Source: Corynebacterium kroppenstedtii
GTDB lineage: Bacteria > Actinomycetota > Actinomycetes > Mycobacteriales > Mycobacteriaceae
DNA: 64,000 nt
NCBI RefSeq assembly: GCF_003243515.1
Contig: NZ_QFRA01000004.1
Location: forward strand, 47,991 to 111,990
Reading direction: 5' to 3'
Each line of letters opens with the position of its first letter. The stretch's first letter is position 1. Below are positions 36,447 through 44,992 of the stretch, piece by piece. Below the pieces are notes generated by a model. The model saw nothing but the letters and a program-made list of their open reading frames with translations, was not told the origin of the DNA and ran no database searches. The translations under genes and the position numbers were made by a program.

Positions 36447-37963
36447 ACACCCAAGGTACGGGCGCGCCGGGACTTGTTATTGCCGGTTCAGCCTCTGGGA
36501 CGGGAAAGACGACGCTTGCCACCGGTTTGATGGCGGCACTGAGCCGACGACACATTGTTGCGCCGTTTAAAGTGGGGCCCGACTACATTGACCCTGGTTA
36601 TCACGGTGTAGCCACGGGCCGGCCCGGACGCAACCTCGATTCAGTCATGTGCGGAACCGACCGCATAGCCCCGCTGTATCGTCACGGTTCCCGGGGTGCG
36701 GACATCGCCGTGGTGGAAGGCGTGATGGGTCTTTTCGACGGTCGCATTCCGGCCTTGTCCTCGCACGTCGGCAATGAGAGTACTGGCGCCGCCCAGAGTG
36801 GCGCAGCTGCCAGTGGTGCAGTGGCCAGCGGCTCCACGGCTGAAGTAGCCCGCCTCCTTGGCCTTCCCGTGGTTCTCGTTATTGATATCCGCGGAATGAG
36901 CCAGTCGGTCGGAGCCGTCGTAAAAGGTTTTACGACCCTGGACCCCGTCGTGACCATCGCTGGCGTGATCTTGAACCGAGTGGGCTCCACCAGACACACG
37001 GTTGTTGCGACGAAAGCGGTCGAAGAGCAGGGCGTTCCGGTCATTGGTGCAGTTCAGCGTGCAGTCGATGTTGAGGTGCCCAGCCGGCATTTGGGTCTGA
37101 TCACGACATCTGAGTGGAGTGTCGAAGCGCAGGAAGCCGTCAGCCATATGGCGGACATGGTGGAAGACTCCGTTGACCTGGACGCTGTGCGCGACCTGGC
37201 CACGCCGCCCGCGTCGGGCCCGGTGTGGAATCCCGCTAAGGAGATCAAGCGGTGCCACACCGGTGCCGGTCCTCGTCGGCCAGAGCGCCCATTGATTGCC
37301 ATGGTTGGTGGGCCCGCATTTAGCTTCTCGTATGCAGAGCATCGGGAACTGCTCGACGCAGCGGGTGCTGATGTCATCGATGTGGATCCGCTGGGGGATG
37401 AAGACACCGCGTGCGATGCTATCCGGCGCTCTGACGGAATTATCATTCCGGGCGGTTTTCCGGAAGAGCATGTCAAGGAGCTGTCCTCGAGGCGACGCTT
37501 GGCGGGGCTCATCCGTGAATCAGCGGATTGCCGTCGCCCTATTCACGCCGAGTGTGCTGGGGTCTTGTGGCTTCTCGAGAGCCTGGAGGGCTATCCCATG
37601 TGTGGGGTATTCCCGGCATCCGCGCACATGAATAAGCGGGTGACTCTTGGCTACCGCGAGGCGACCGCGACACAGTCCTCAGTGTTATGGCATCAAGGGG
37701 ACGAGCTCGTTGGTCACGAATTCCACCACACATCCCTCGTTATTGACGACGCTGCTACGGGCGGTTCGAGTGATCCGTCAGAGCATTAGTTGGCATGGAC
37801 ATGGACGGGATGGGACGGCCGTGATGTCTACGAGGGGTGGGCGCGCAACAACATTCACGCGTCGTATTTGCATACCCATCCTGCCGCCATGCCCAGCGCT
37901 ATCGTCAATTTTGTCGACGCGTGCCGCGAGTTTCATGACGAGCAGGCGCATCATTACGCGTGA
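36440..37963 (+). pseudogene. cobB: Cobyrinic acid a,c-diamide synthase interrupted by an in-frame TAG
   Basis: Glutamine amidotransferase of corrin synthesis. Synthetase domain IAGSASGTGKTTLATGLMAALSRRHIVAPFKVGPDYIDPGYH, VVEGVMGLFDG, then a glutaminase domain with IIIPGGFPEEHV and Cys in IHAECAGVLWL. GTG start at 36440. Translation stops at TAG 37787-37789 after SDPSEH, but the same frame continues without a shift: LAWTWTGWDGRDVYEGWARN, then NIHASYLHTHPAAMP and a final TGA at 37961. The extra 57 residues are exactly the expected C-terminus with the catalytic His region. A TGG to TAG change would explain it. A Gly/Ala/Ser insertion lies near residue 115. Confidence 0.85.
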
Positions 37964-38853
37964 GCCGTCACCTCGTCGGTAATGGCGACAACCTGCGAAC
38001 ACAGCCAACCCATCCACCAGCGTCAGCCCCCAACGAGACCGAGACTAAGCTGAAAGCTATGACCGATTTGCCACCAGTGACCCTCCGACCGCTGCCGTCG
38101 GAGACTATCAGCGATATCCGAGGACAGCTTCGTGGAACAGTTGCCTTAGTCGGTGGTGGCCCAGGCGATCCAGGCCTGATCTCGTACCGTGGATATCAAT
38201 ATGTGGGGGCCGCGGACGTCATTTTGATCGACCACCTAGCGCCTGATCTGTCGTCAATTATTCCCGCTGATTGCGACGTTATTGATGTGGCAAAGCTGCC
38301 ATACCGCAAGTCGGTGGCCCAGGAAAAAATCAACTCGATGCTGGTTGAACACGCGGAATCCGGTCAATTTGTCGTTCGCCTGAAGGGCGGAGACCCGTTC
38401 ATTTTTGGCCGCGGGCTCGAAGAGCAAGAGTACTGCGAAGATCACCATGTATCGGTCACGGTTGTTCCCGGTATAACAAGCCCCATTGCAGTGCCTGAAA
38501 CCGCCGGTGTGTCTGTGACTCAACGTGGTGTGACTCATGATTTCACCGTAGTGTCGGGCCACGTGCCACTCGGGCACCCCAAGTCACTCGTGAACTGGGA
38601 CGCATTAGGCCACATGAGGGGCACAATTTGCATCATCATGGGCGTGAAAAATAGTGGCGCCATCGCACAAGCCCTCATGGATGCAGGTCGTGATCCTGAA
38701 ACCCCAGCCTTTGTTACCCAAGAAGGAACGACGTCCAACGAACGATCGATTGCGACGACGTTGGCCTCGTTAGGGCAGGTGCTGGAAAACGTTGATCCGC
38801 CGGCGGTGATTGTCATCGGTGACGTCGCGGTACCGCGTCCCCACGCGGAGTGA
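37960..38853 (+). CDS. cobA: Uroporphyrinogen-III C-methyltransferase
   Basis: SAM-dependent enzyme making precorrin-2 (sirohydrochlorin branch and cobalamin). Signatures: TVALVGGGPGDPGLISYRGYQ (SUMT start), DVILIDHLAPD, VRLKGGDPFIFGRGLEE, VVPGITSPIAVPETAGVSVTQRG. Complete. The GTG at 37960 overlaps the TGA of extended cobB (GTGA), a coupling that makes sense only if cobB is read to 37963; an ATG at 38059 is the alternative start and sits just before conserved sequence. It lacks the dehydrogenase half of CysG. As siroheme is also needed for sulfite/nitrite reduction, it may be under selection even if cobalamin synthesis is lost. Confidence 0.9.
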   Translation: MSRHLVGNGDNLRTQPTHPPASAPNETETKLKAMTDLPPVTLRPLPSETISDIRGQLRGTVALVGGGPGDPGLISYRGYQYVGAADVILIDHLAPDLSSIIPADCDVIDVAKLPYRKSVAQEKINSMLVEHAESGQFVVRLKGGDPFIFGRGLEEQEYCEDHHVSVTVVPGITSPIAVPETAGVSVTQRGVTHDFTVVSGHVPLGHPKSLVNWDALGHMRGTICIIMGVKNSGAIAQALMDAGRDPETPAFVTQEGTTSNERSIATTLASLGQVLENVDPPAVIVIGDVAVPRPHAE

Positions 38854-38891
38854 GCCCCTCACGCGAACTCGGCTCTCACGCCGCGTGAGCT

Positions 38892-39767
38892 CTACTGCGG
38901 AATGAACATGGTGACGAGGTCGCCTTTCGTCCCTTTCACCGCTCCCGCCTGGATTTCCGTTGCGAACCCCAACTCCTTGTCGATCACGCTGGATAAAAGC
39001 TCGGCAGCGTCTTCCTGCTTACATTCAGAAGCTTCCGCCAAGTGTCGAGCGACCAGGCCTTTATAAAACTTGTTGAAGTGAGAGACCACTTTTCGTTTTC
39101 CAGACGAGTCAATCGTTTCGACGCGTAGTTCTGTCGCGCCGGGCACGGCGCCCAAATTTCGATACGTCCCGGAGCGAAAATCGAATATCGCGTTGGATTG
39201 TGCGTCGGTGCTATCGCGCCATTCGACCAGAGCCTGAGTTAAGGCCGGCTTCCACCGCGCCCGCATCGTCGAGTGGCCCAAGGTTACGGTGCCGGATAGC
39301 CGGTGATGAGGGATAAAGTCGTCGGCAGAAATAACCCCGAATAATGCCGAACCTATAGCTAGACGACGCGTAGCTGCGGCGGACAAAGGCTCCACAGCAG
39401 GGCAAATGTGACCGGCTTTCGTGATGGACTCGCCTCTGCCCGATGGAGCGAGTGCGTCGTAGAGGACACCGGTATAGATCGTTAAAGCGGGGGCGGCCTG
39501 GCTGGTTAAAAGCTGAGCGTTTGATGCGCGTTCGGAATCAAGGCGCTCAGACAACCCTAATACTTCCCGAGTGCGCGCCCGTCCCTCGTCAGTCTCGACG
39601 CTGCACAAGGCGATGAGCTCCCGAGCGATCTCCTGGCGCGTCGGATTGAGAGAGGGAAAGTGCAACGTGTCCCAATCCAAAGTTGGGCCATCACCGTGGG
39701 AGGATCCACGATCCGCAGTATCGGCTGGGTGAGATTGTGACTCCGATGGCGGAAGGATTATCAGCAT
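38892..39767 (-). CDS. yaaA: YaaA family peroxide stress protein (DUF328)
   Basis: UPF0246/YaaA family. Recognised from MLIILPPSESQ, IYTGVLYDAL, ISADDFIPHHRLSGTV, VDFRSGTY-like IFDFRSGTYRNLG and VVSHFNKFYKGLVARHLAE. 291 residues, slightly long because of a Ser/His/Asp-rich insertion after residue 10. In E. coli YaaA lowers free iron during peroxide stress; the same role here is by family analogy. Convergent with cobA. Confidence 0.85.
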   Translation of the reverse strand: MLIILPPSESQSHPADTADRGSSHGDGPTLDWDTLHFPSLNPTRQEIARELIALCSVETDEGRARTREVLGLSERLDSERASNAQLLTSQAAPALTIYTGVLYDALAPSGRGESITKAGHICPAVEPLSAAATRRLAIGSALFGVISADDFIPHHRLSGTVTLGHSTMRARWKPALTQALVEWRDSTDAQSNAIFDFRSGTYRNLGAVPGATELRVETIDSSGKRKVVSHFNKFYKGLVARHLAEASECKQEDAAELLSSVIDKELGFATEIQAGAVKGTKGDLVTMFIPQ

Positions 39768-39824
39768 GGGGAAAGCCTATCGGGCGATCATCCCGGTACC
39801 ACGCTGAGGGGGCGTCGGTAGGAA

Positions 39825-40904
39825 TTATTCGCCGCTGATAAATTCTTCGAGTTGCTGCCGAGCAACCTCATCGCGCAGCTGTTTCGGTGGCGACTTCATG
39901 AGGTAGGACGCGGCCGAATACACAGGGCCAGATACCCCTCGATCTTTCGCAATTTTTGCCGCGCGAAGAGCGTCGATAATTATTCCGGCCGAGTTAGGTG
40001 AGTCCCAAACTTCTAATTTGTATTCAAGATTGAGCGGGACATCACCGAAAGTCGTTCCCTCCAACCGCACATAGGCCCATTTTCGGTCGTCAAGCCAACT
40101 AACATAATCCGAGGGACCAATATGGACATTGCCTTCACCCATATCGTGCTCGAGATTCGACGTCACCGCTCGAGTTTTAGAAATCTTTTTTGATTCAAGC
40201 CGGCGGCGCTCCAGCATATTCTTGAAGTCCATATTTCCGCCGACATTTAATTGCATAGTGCGGTCAAGTCGAACTCCGCGATCCTCAAAGAGCTTCGCCA
40301 TCACGCGGTGGCTAATTGTCGCCCCGACTTGTGACTTAATGTCGTCGCCAACAATCGGCACGCCGGCATCTTCGAATTTCTTGGCCCATTCTGGATCGGA
40401 CGCAATGAACACGGGGAGTGCATTAACAAACGCAACGCCAGCATCTATCGCACACTGCGCATAATACTTGTCGGCTTCTTCGGATCCCACGGGCAGATAC
40501 GACACAAGGACGTCCGCCTCGGTATCGCGAAGCACCTGAGTGACATCAACAGGTTCTTCGGTCGACTCATCAATTGTCTCTTTGTAGTACTGACCTAAAC
40601 CGTCATACGTAGGGCCACGCTGAACAGTGACTCCGCTAGAAGGAACGTCACAAATCTCGATCGTGCAGTTTTCTGACGCATTAATGGCATCGGAAAGATC
40701 AGTGCCAACTTTCTTTGCATCGACGTCAAATGCGGCGACAAATTCAATATCGCCGACGTGATAGTCGCCGAATTTCACGTGCATGAGTCCGGGGACTGTT
40801 TCCTCCGGATCGGCGTCTTTGTAATACTCCACTCCTTGAACGAGTGATGAGGCGCAGTTTCCGACTCCAGCAATCGCCACGCGAATGGGCTTTCGTTCAG
40901 ACAT
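39825..40904 (-). CDS. ino1: Inositol-3-phosphate synthase
   Basis: NAD-dependent enzyme converting glucose 6-phosphate to 1L-myo-inositol 1-phosphate, the source of inositol for mycothiol and phosphatidylinositol lipids. 359 residues, the actinobacterial short form. NAD site RVAIAGVGNCASSLVQGVEYYKD; also VSYLPVGSEEADKYYAQ, VGDDIKSQVGATISHR, LNVGGNMDFKNM and PLNLEYKLEVWDSPNSAG. Clear AT-richer third positions than neighbours are visible in places. It lies between yaaA and proS, where I would not expect it from related genomes; its upstream region holds an inverted repeat that may be an operator. Confidence 0.94.
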   Translation of the reverse strand: MSERKPIRVAIAGVGNCASSLVQGVEYYKDADPEETVPGLMHVKFGDYHVGDIEFVAAFDVDAKKVGTDLSDAINASENCTIEICDVPSSGVTVQRGPTYDGLGQYYKETIDESTEEPVDVTQVLRDTEADVLVSYLPVGSEEADKYYAQCAIDAGVAFVNALPVFIASDPEWAKKFEDAGVPIVGDDIKSQVGATISHRVMAKLFEDRGVRLDRTMQLNVGGNMDFKNMLERRRLESKKISKTRAVTSNLEHDMGEGNVHIGPSDYVSWLDDRKWAYVRLEGTTFGDVPLNLEYKLEVWDSPNSAGIIIDALRAAKIAKDRGVSGPVYSAASYLMKSPPKQLRDEVARQQLEEFISGE

Positions 40905-41006
40905 AGAGTCTCCCTTCGGTATTCACTGATGTTCGGCACGGGTGTGCAGACACAGCGGACACTTTAATGTCGAAAATGCGTGTATTTAGTCAGGTCAGCT
41001 GGTTTG

Positions 41007-41031
41007 TTAATCGTTGTAGTTGATCGATTAA
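41007..41031. promoter_or_regulatory. Inverted repeat upstream of ino1, possible operator
   Basis: TTAATCG (41007-41013) and CGATTAA (41025-41031) are perfect arms around 11 bases, about 100 bases before the ino1 start. Dyads of this type are bound by dimeric regulators; no specific regulator can be assigned. Confidence 0.35.
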
Positions 41032-41153
41032 GAGGGTGTATCCAGGCGCAAAATGGCGTTAAAAAAGAACGAATATTTTTTATTACGTGTTGGAATTTAC
41101 CCCTATATTGGTGCAATTACGGCCATGGTGAGCCAGGTTCGACGGAGGCTCTG

Positions 41154-41207
41154 ATGATGGCTTTGACGGTGATTCTGGCGATTGCTTTGTTGATGACACC
41201 GCGTTGA
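41154..41207 (+). CDS. Possible 17-residue hydrophobic micropeptide
   Basis: ATG at 41154 has GGAGG at 41144-41148, a well-spaced ribosome site. The frame encodes MMALTVILAIALLMTPR: one short hydrophobic helix ending in a basic residue. It could be a membrane micropeptide, a leader peptide for proS or chance. No family recognised. Confidence 0.3.
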   Translation: MMALTVILAIALLMTPR

Positions 41208-41290
41208 TAAGTGAACGCGCACCGCCACCACAGAGATTGCCATCCACCGGAGCGCGACCTTACTGAAACTGTGGGGTAATGTATCGAGCC

Positions 41291-43063
41291 ATGATTACCC
41301 GTATGTCCTCTCTCTTTGTGCGAACCTTGCGTGAAGACCCTGCAGATGCAGAAGTTCCTAGCCACAAGCTCCTTGTTCGGGCCGGTTTTATCCGACGCAT
41401 CGCACCCGGTGTGTATTCATGGCTGTCGCTCGGGCTCAAGGTTCTGCGAAACATTGAGCGGATTGTGCGGGAAGAGATGGACGGTATAGGTGCTCAAGAA
41501 ATTGAATTACCTGCCTTACTTCCTCGCGATGCCTATGAAGTGACAGGTCGATGGACAGAGTACGGCGACGCCCTTTTCCGGTTAAAAGACCGTAAAAAAG
41601 GCGATTATCTCTTAGGCCCTACTCATGAGGAAATTTTTACCGAGACGGTGAAAGGCGAGTACTCCTCGTATAAAGATTTCCCCGTCACCCTGTATCAAAT
41701 TCAAACCAAGTACAGGGATGAAGAACGGCCTCGCGCAGGAATTCTGCGCGGGCGGGAATTCGTCATGTGCGATTCCTACTCCTTCGATATGAAAGACGAG
41801 GGGCTGGAGGAGTCGTACCAGAAGCACCGGGCCGCCTATCAGCGCATGTTTAACCGCTTAGGGCTCGATTACGCTATCTGTGCTGCGACGTCTGGTGCGA
41901 TGGGTGGGTCCGCGTCCGAGGAATTCCTCGCTGTCTCGCCCGTCGGCGAGGACACGTTTGTGACGTCGACAAGCTCTGATTATGCGGCCAATGTTGAGGC
42001 TGTCGTTACTCCTGCACCGGCTGTCGACGAAAACGCGATCGATTCGATTGAGCCGGCAATCACACTGGAATCGCCTAACTGTACGACGATTGCCACGCTG
42101 GTGGACTGGGCCAATTCGAATGAGACTGTATCCCAGCGGTTCGATCGTGAAATCACTGCTCAAGACACCCTGAAATGCGTGGTAGTGAAGACGCGGGAAC
42201 CGGGGGAAGAAGGCTTCTCGTACGCCATTATTGCGATCCCTGGTGACCGTGAGGTGGACATGAAACGCCTCGAGGCCTCGCTGGAGCCGAAAGAAGTTGT
42301 CCTGGCTGAGCAGGAAGATTTCGACGAGCATGACTTCCTCCCCAAGGGCTACGTCGGACCGGTGGGAATGGCAGAGCACGATGTGAAAGTCCTTGTTGAT
42401 CCACGCGTGGTAGCGGGTACGCGGTGGATTACCGGAGCCGGTGCCGATGGCCACCACAGCGTTGATGTCACGGTGGGACGCGACTTCACCCCGGATGGCA
42501 CTATCGAGGCCGCCGAGGTGAAAGAGGGAGATCCTGCACCGGATGGAACGGGCACGTTGCTCCTCAAGCAGGGTATTGAGATCGGCCACATCTTCCAGCT
42601 TGGCCGGAAGTACACCAACGCCTTCGAGCTCGATGTGTTGGACGAGAACGGTAAGCGCTCGCGGCCCACAATGGGATCCTACGGGGTCGGAGTTTCGCGG
42701 TTGGTCGCCGTCGTTGCTGAGCAGTACCACGACGACAAGGGCCTGAAATGGCCGGTCAGTGTTGCACCGTTCCCGGTCCATCTCGTGGTTGCGAATAAGG
42801 ATGCTGAGGCAGCGGAAGCGGCGTCTACTCTCGCGGAAGAACTATCCAACCGTGGGCTCGACATTCTTTTCGACGATCGGCCGAAGGTCAGCCCAGGTGT
42901 GAAGTTCAAGGATTCGGAACTATTGGGTATGCCCTACGTTGTGGTGCTAGGTCGCGCGTTCAAGGAAGGCAAAATTGAGGTGCGCGATCGGTTAGCCGAT
43001 TCGGTGGAGACCGTCCCCGTCGACGATGCGGCAGAGCATATCGCTGGCCTCGTGAAAAGCTAA
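41291..43063 (+). CDS. proS: Prolyl-tRNA synthetase (bacterial type)
   Basis: Class II aminoacyl-tRNA synthetase with the bacterial editing insertion, 590 residues from ATG 41291 (MITRMSSLFVRTLREDPADAEVPSHKLLVRAGFIRR). Motif 1 PGVYSWLSLGLKVLRNIERIVREEM; motif 2 TKYRDEERPRAGILRGREFVMCDSYSFD; INS editing domain roughly residues 220-400; motif 3 GSYGVGVSRLVAVVAEQ; anticodon-binding C-terminus. An in-frame ATG at 41279 lies 12 bases upstream. A TAATGT just before could give a nearly leaderless mRNA. Confidence 0.95.
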   Translation: MITRMSSLFVRTLREDPADAEVPSHKLLVRAGFIRRIAPGVYSWLSLGLKVLRNIERIVREEMDGIGAQEIELPALLPRDAYEVTGRWTEYGDALFRLKDRKKGDYLLGPTHEEIFTETVKGEYSSYKDFPVTLYQIQTKYRDEERPRAGILRGREFVMCDSYSFDMKDEGLEESYQKHRAAYQRMFNRLGLDYAICAATSGAMGGSASEEFLAVSPVGEDTFVTSTSSDYAANVEAVVTPAPAVDENAIDSIEPAITLESPNCTTIATLVDWANSNETVSQRFDREITAQDTLKCVVVKTREPGEEGFSYAIIAIPGDREVDMKRLEASLEPKEVVLAEQEDFDEHDFLPKGYVGPVGMAEHDVKVLVDPRVVAGTRWITGAGADGHHSVDVTVGRDFTPDGTIEAAEVKEGDPAPDGTGTLLLKQGIEIGHIFQLGRKYTNAFELDVLDENGKRSRPTMGSYGVGVSRLVAVVAEQYHDDKGLKWPVSVAPFPVHLVVANKDAEAAEAASTLAEELSNRGLDILFDDRPKVSPGVKFKDSELLGMPYVVVLGRAFKEGKIEVRDRLADSVETVPVDDAAEHIAGLVKS

Positions 43064-43093
43064 CGCCGGAGGAGCTGACTAGGTGTGTGGCGG

Positions 43094-44251
43094 CTAGATA
43101 TTTGCCGACGTCCCCATACCTGGCAGGCGTAGGCGATCATCATTCATCGCGTTTCCTCCGGCTTTGTCGATAAAGTATGCGGCGTCCACGGCTGAATGCG
43201 TGATCAGCGACGAAGCTATATCCATCGCGCTACCCGTGTTCATAGCCCGCGCTTGGTCGTACGTGCGGGAACACGCAAAGAGCTCAAGGTTAATCAGGAA
43301 TTGGTGGGCAGTGTCCGAGTCTGTCGGTGGGGCAGCAAACGAGTGCGCAGCATCGGCGAGGGGAATGTTGTTCTGAGAGACCTTGGCCTGGTCCTCGAGC
43401 CATGAAATGATGCGATCCCGCGTCGCACGGTGTTTATTCGCTGCAGACTCGATGCTCTTCTTCAGTGCAGAGTCCGCGAAGGGTAGGGCCAACCCGAAGC
43501 CATAGATGATTTGATACTCCGTCGTCAGCAGCGTGGTCATTGCGGTGACATCAGCTTTATTGGGACGACGGTTGCCACTCGATGAACCCGACGTTGCAGT
43601 GGGGCTGGAATGCGTAGCAGCATTGTTGGCCTGCGCCGTCCCCGTATTAGCCGAGTCCGAGTCGCCCAACGACGTTTGCGCGGCGATAACCGATAGTGAT
43701 GACGCAATAGAGACAAGTAAACCGTTATTGCGTTTAGTGTCCGCTTGAGATGCCACCGAGACGACAGACGACCGTAGATCCTTCAGCTTTTGGAATAACT
43801 CTTCGTCACTGTTGCCGCCAGCAGGTTGTGGATTACCGCTGTTGCCTTCAGAATCCAGTGTGGAATCCGAGCACGTTGACGGAGAATTCCCGTCCTTATC
43901 CGTGCCACATATGCGTCGGATTTCTTGCCGGAGAACATCGGCGTGGGCATGAACAAAGACCGCGGCATCGTGGTGTTCTGAAGCATCAAGTGAGCCCGCC
44001 ACCGCGTTAGCCTGTGCGTAGAGGTCAGATAATTTCTGGTCAGGCTTGGTGTGTGTAGATTCGCACCCGGCTAGCAGACCGCTTCCGGAGAGCACCGTGA
44101 CGGCGACGGCAGCACCTATGGCCTGCGCGGAGCGTCCGAAGAAAGCCCGCCGAGATAGGGCAGCACCGCGGTTTTCACGTGAGCTATTCTGTTTCAGCTG
44201 TTCAGCACTGCTATTCCTCGTCGTCTTCGAGCTTTTCACTTTCCTCATCAC
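43094..44251 (-). CDS. Tat-type lipoprotein with DUF4439 ferritin-like domain
   Basis: Exported lipoprotein. The N-terminus carries a twin-arginine motif (LSRRAFFGRSA) followed by a hydrophobic segment and lipobox LLAGC. The C-terminal half (about residues 235-385) has the helical DUF4439 pattern: MTTLLTTEYQIIYGFGLALPFADS ... KHRATRDRIISWLED ... HQFLINLELFACSRTYDQA. The middle is Ser/Asn/Gly-rich low complexity. Divergent from rimP, as in other actinobacteria. Ferritin-like four-helix folds bind metal, but no function is established. Confidence 0.82.
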   Translation of the reverse strand: MMRKVKSSKTTRNSSAEQLKQNSSRENRGAALSRRAFFGRSAQAIGAAVAVTVLSGSGLLAGCESTHTKPDQKLSDLYAQANAVAGSLDASEHHDAAVFVHAHADVLRQEIRRICGTDKDGNSPSTCSDSTLDSEGNSGNPQPAGGNSDEELFQKLKDLRSSVVSVASQADTKRNNGLLVSIASSLSVIAAQTSLGDSDSANTGTAQANNAATHSSPTATSGSSSGNRRPNKADVTAMTTLLTTEYQIIYGFGLALPFADSALKKSIESAANKHRATRDRIISWLEDQAKVSQNNIPLADAAHSFAAPPTDSDTAHQFLINLELFACSRTYDQARAMNTGSAMDIASSLITHSAVDAAYFIDKAGGNAMNDDRLRLPGMGTSANI

Positions 44252-44297
44252 TGTTCTAGTCTCTCACAGGCGGTTAGTGGGCTTGGCTGGTACTCGT

Positions 44298-44303
44298 TAT
44301 CCT
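44298..44303 (+). promoter_or_regulatory. -10 element for a leaderless rimP transcript
   Basis: TATCCT lies exactly 6 bases before the ATG at 44310, which would then be the first transcribed base. No ribosome site precedes the ATG, consistent with leaderless translation. Confidence 0.4.
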
Positions 44304-44309
44304 GGTTTT

Positions 44310-44879
44310 ATGGCTTTCCCGACGGCAGAAGAGATTACACAGCGCGTGCAACAGATCGTGGGTCCGCGTGGATTTGATGTTGAAAAGGTCGATATTAAAA
44401 AAGCGGGCGCGAAGTCTGCCGTCATTATCCGCATCGACGGTGACCAGTGCCCTGATCTGGACGTTATCGAGGAACTCTCGGACGAGATTTCCCGCAACTT
44501 TGACGTCGCCGAAAGTGATGGGGAGTTGAACTTCGGCGCCGGTTACCGTCTTGAGGTCTCGACCCCAGGTTTCGATGAACCCTTGGTCGCCGCTCGTCAT
44601 TTCCGACGTCAACGTGGGCACGTAGCCACGTTTGTTCTCAACGAAGACGTCGATGCACGCGCCACGGCCAACGCCGACAACGCTCGCTTCGTGGCGCGAA
44701 TCGGCGCCTTGAACGCTGACGAGACCGAGCTGGCTGTGGTTCTTCCCGGGAAGAAGGAACCGTCGGTGAAGACCTACCCACTGGAGCAAATTCGTGAGGC
44801 GAAGCTCGAAGTGGAGTTTTCAACTCCGCCCGAGGCCGAAATGGCCCTCGTCAACACACCCTTTGAGCAGTTGGGATAG
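44310..44879 (+). CDS. rimP: Ribosome maturation factor RimP
   Basis: Cytoplasmic factor for 30S assembly. ATG at 44310 starts MAFPTAEEITQRVQQIVGPRGFDVEKVDIKKAGAKS; conserved ITRIDG-like VIIRIDGDQCPDLDVIEELSDEIS, LEVSTPGFDEPL and the Sm-like C-terminal domain. 189 residues. The frame is open upstream to 44046 but that part is antisense to the DUF4439 gene. First gene of rimP-nusA-ylxR-infB-rbfA. Confidence 0.93.
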   Translation: MAFPTAEEITQRVQQIVGPRGFDVEKVDIKKAGAKSAVIIRIDGDQCPDLDVIEELSDEISRNFDVAESDGELNFGAGYRLEVSTPGFDEPLVAARHFRRQRGHVATFVLNEDVDARATANADNARFVARIGALNADETELAVVLPGKKEPSVKTYPLEQIREAKLEVEFSTPPEAEMALVNTPFEQLG

Positions 44880-44992
44880 TGTCCGAGAATAGCTGCACAT
44901 GATTGCGGCACAGGCCACATTTTGCGACCAAACGACCAGTGAGTAGCCTATGGGAAGTTGAGGTTGCAGGTACAAAAATCGAAGGGCTACAA

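Larger units (their letters stand above)
40905..41290. other. ino1-proS divergent intergenic region
   Basis: About 385 bases with an A/T-rich centre. It contains an inverted repeat TTAATCG-N11-CGATTAA (41007-41031) and a possible tiny ORF (41154-41207), both listed separately. TAATGT at 41277-41282 could be the -10 of proS. Confidence 0.5.

Noticed and set aside
44046..44309. Open frame extending rimP upstream by 88 codons
   Set aside because: It runs antisense to the DUF4439 lipoprotein gene, and the conserved RimP start is at 44310.
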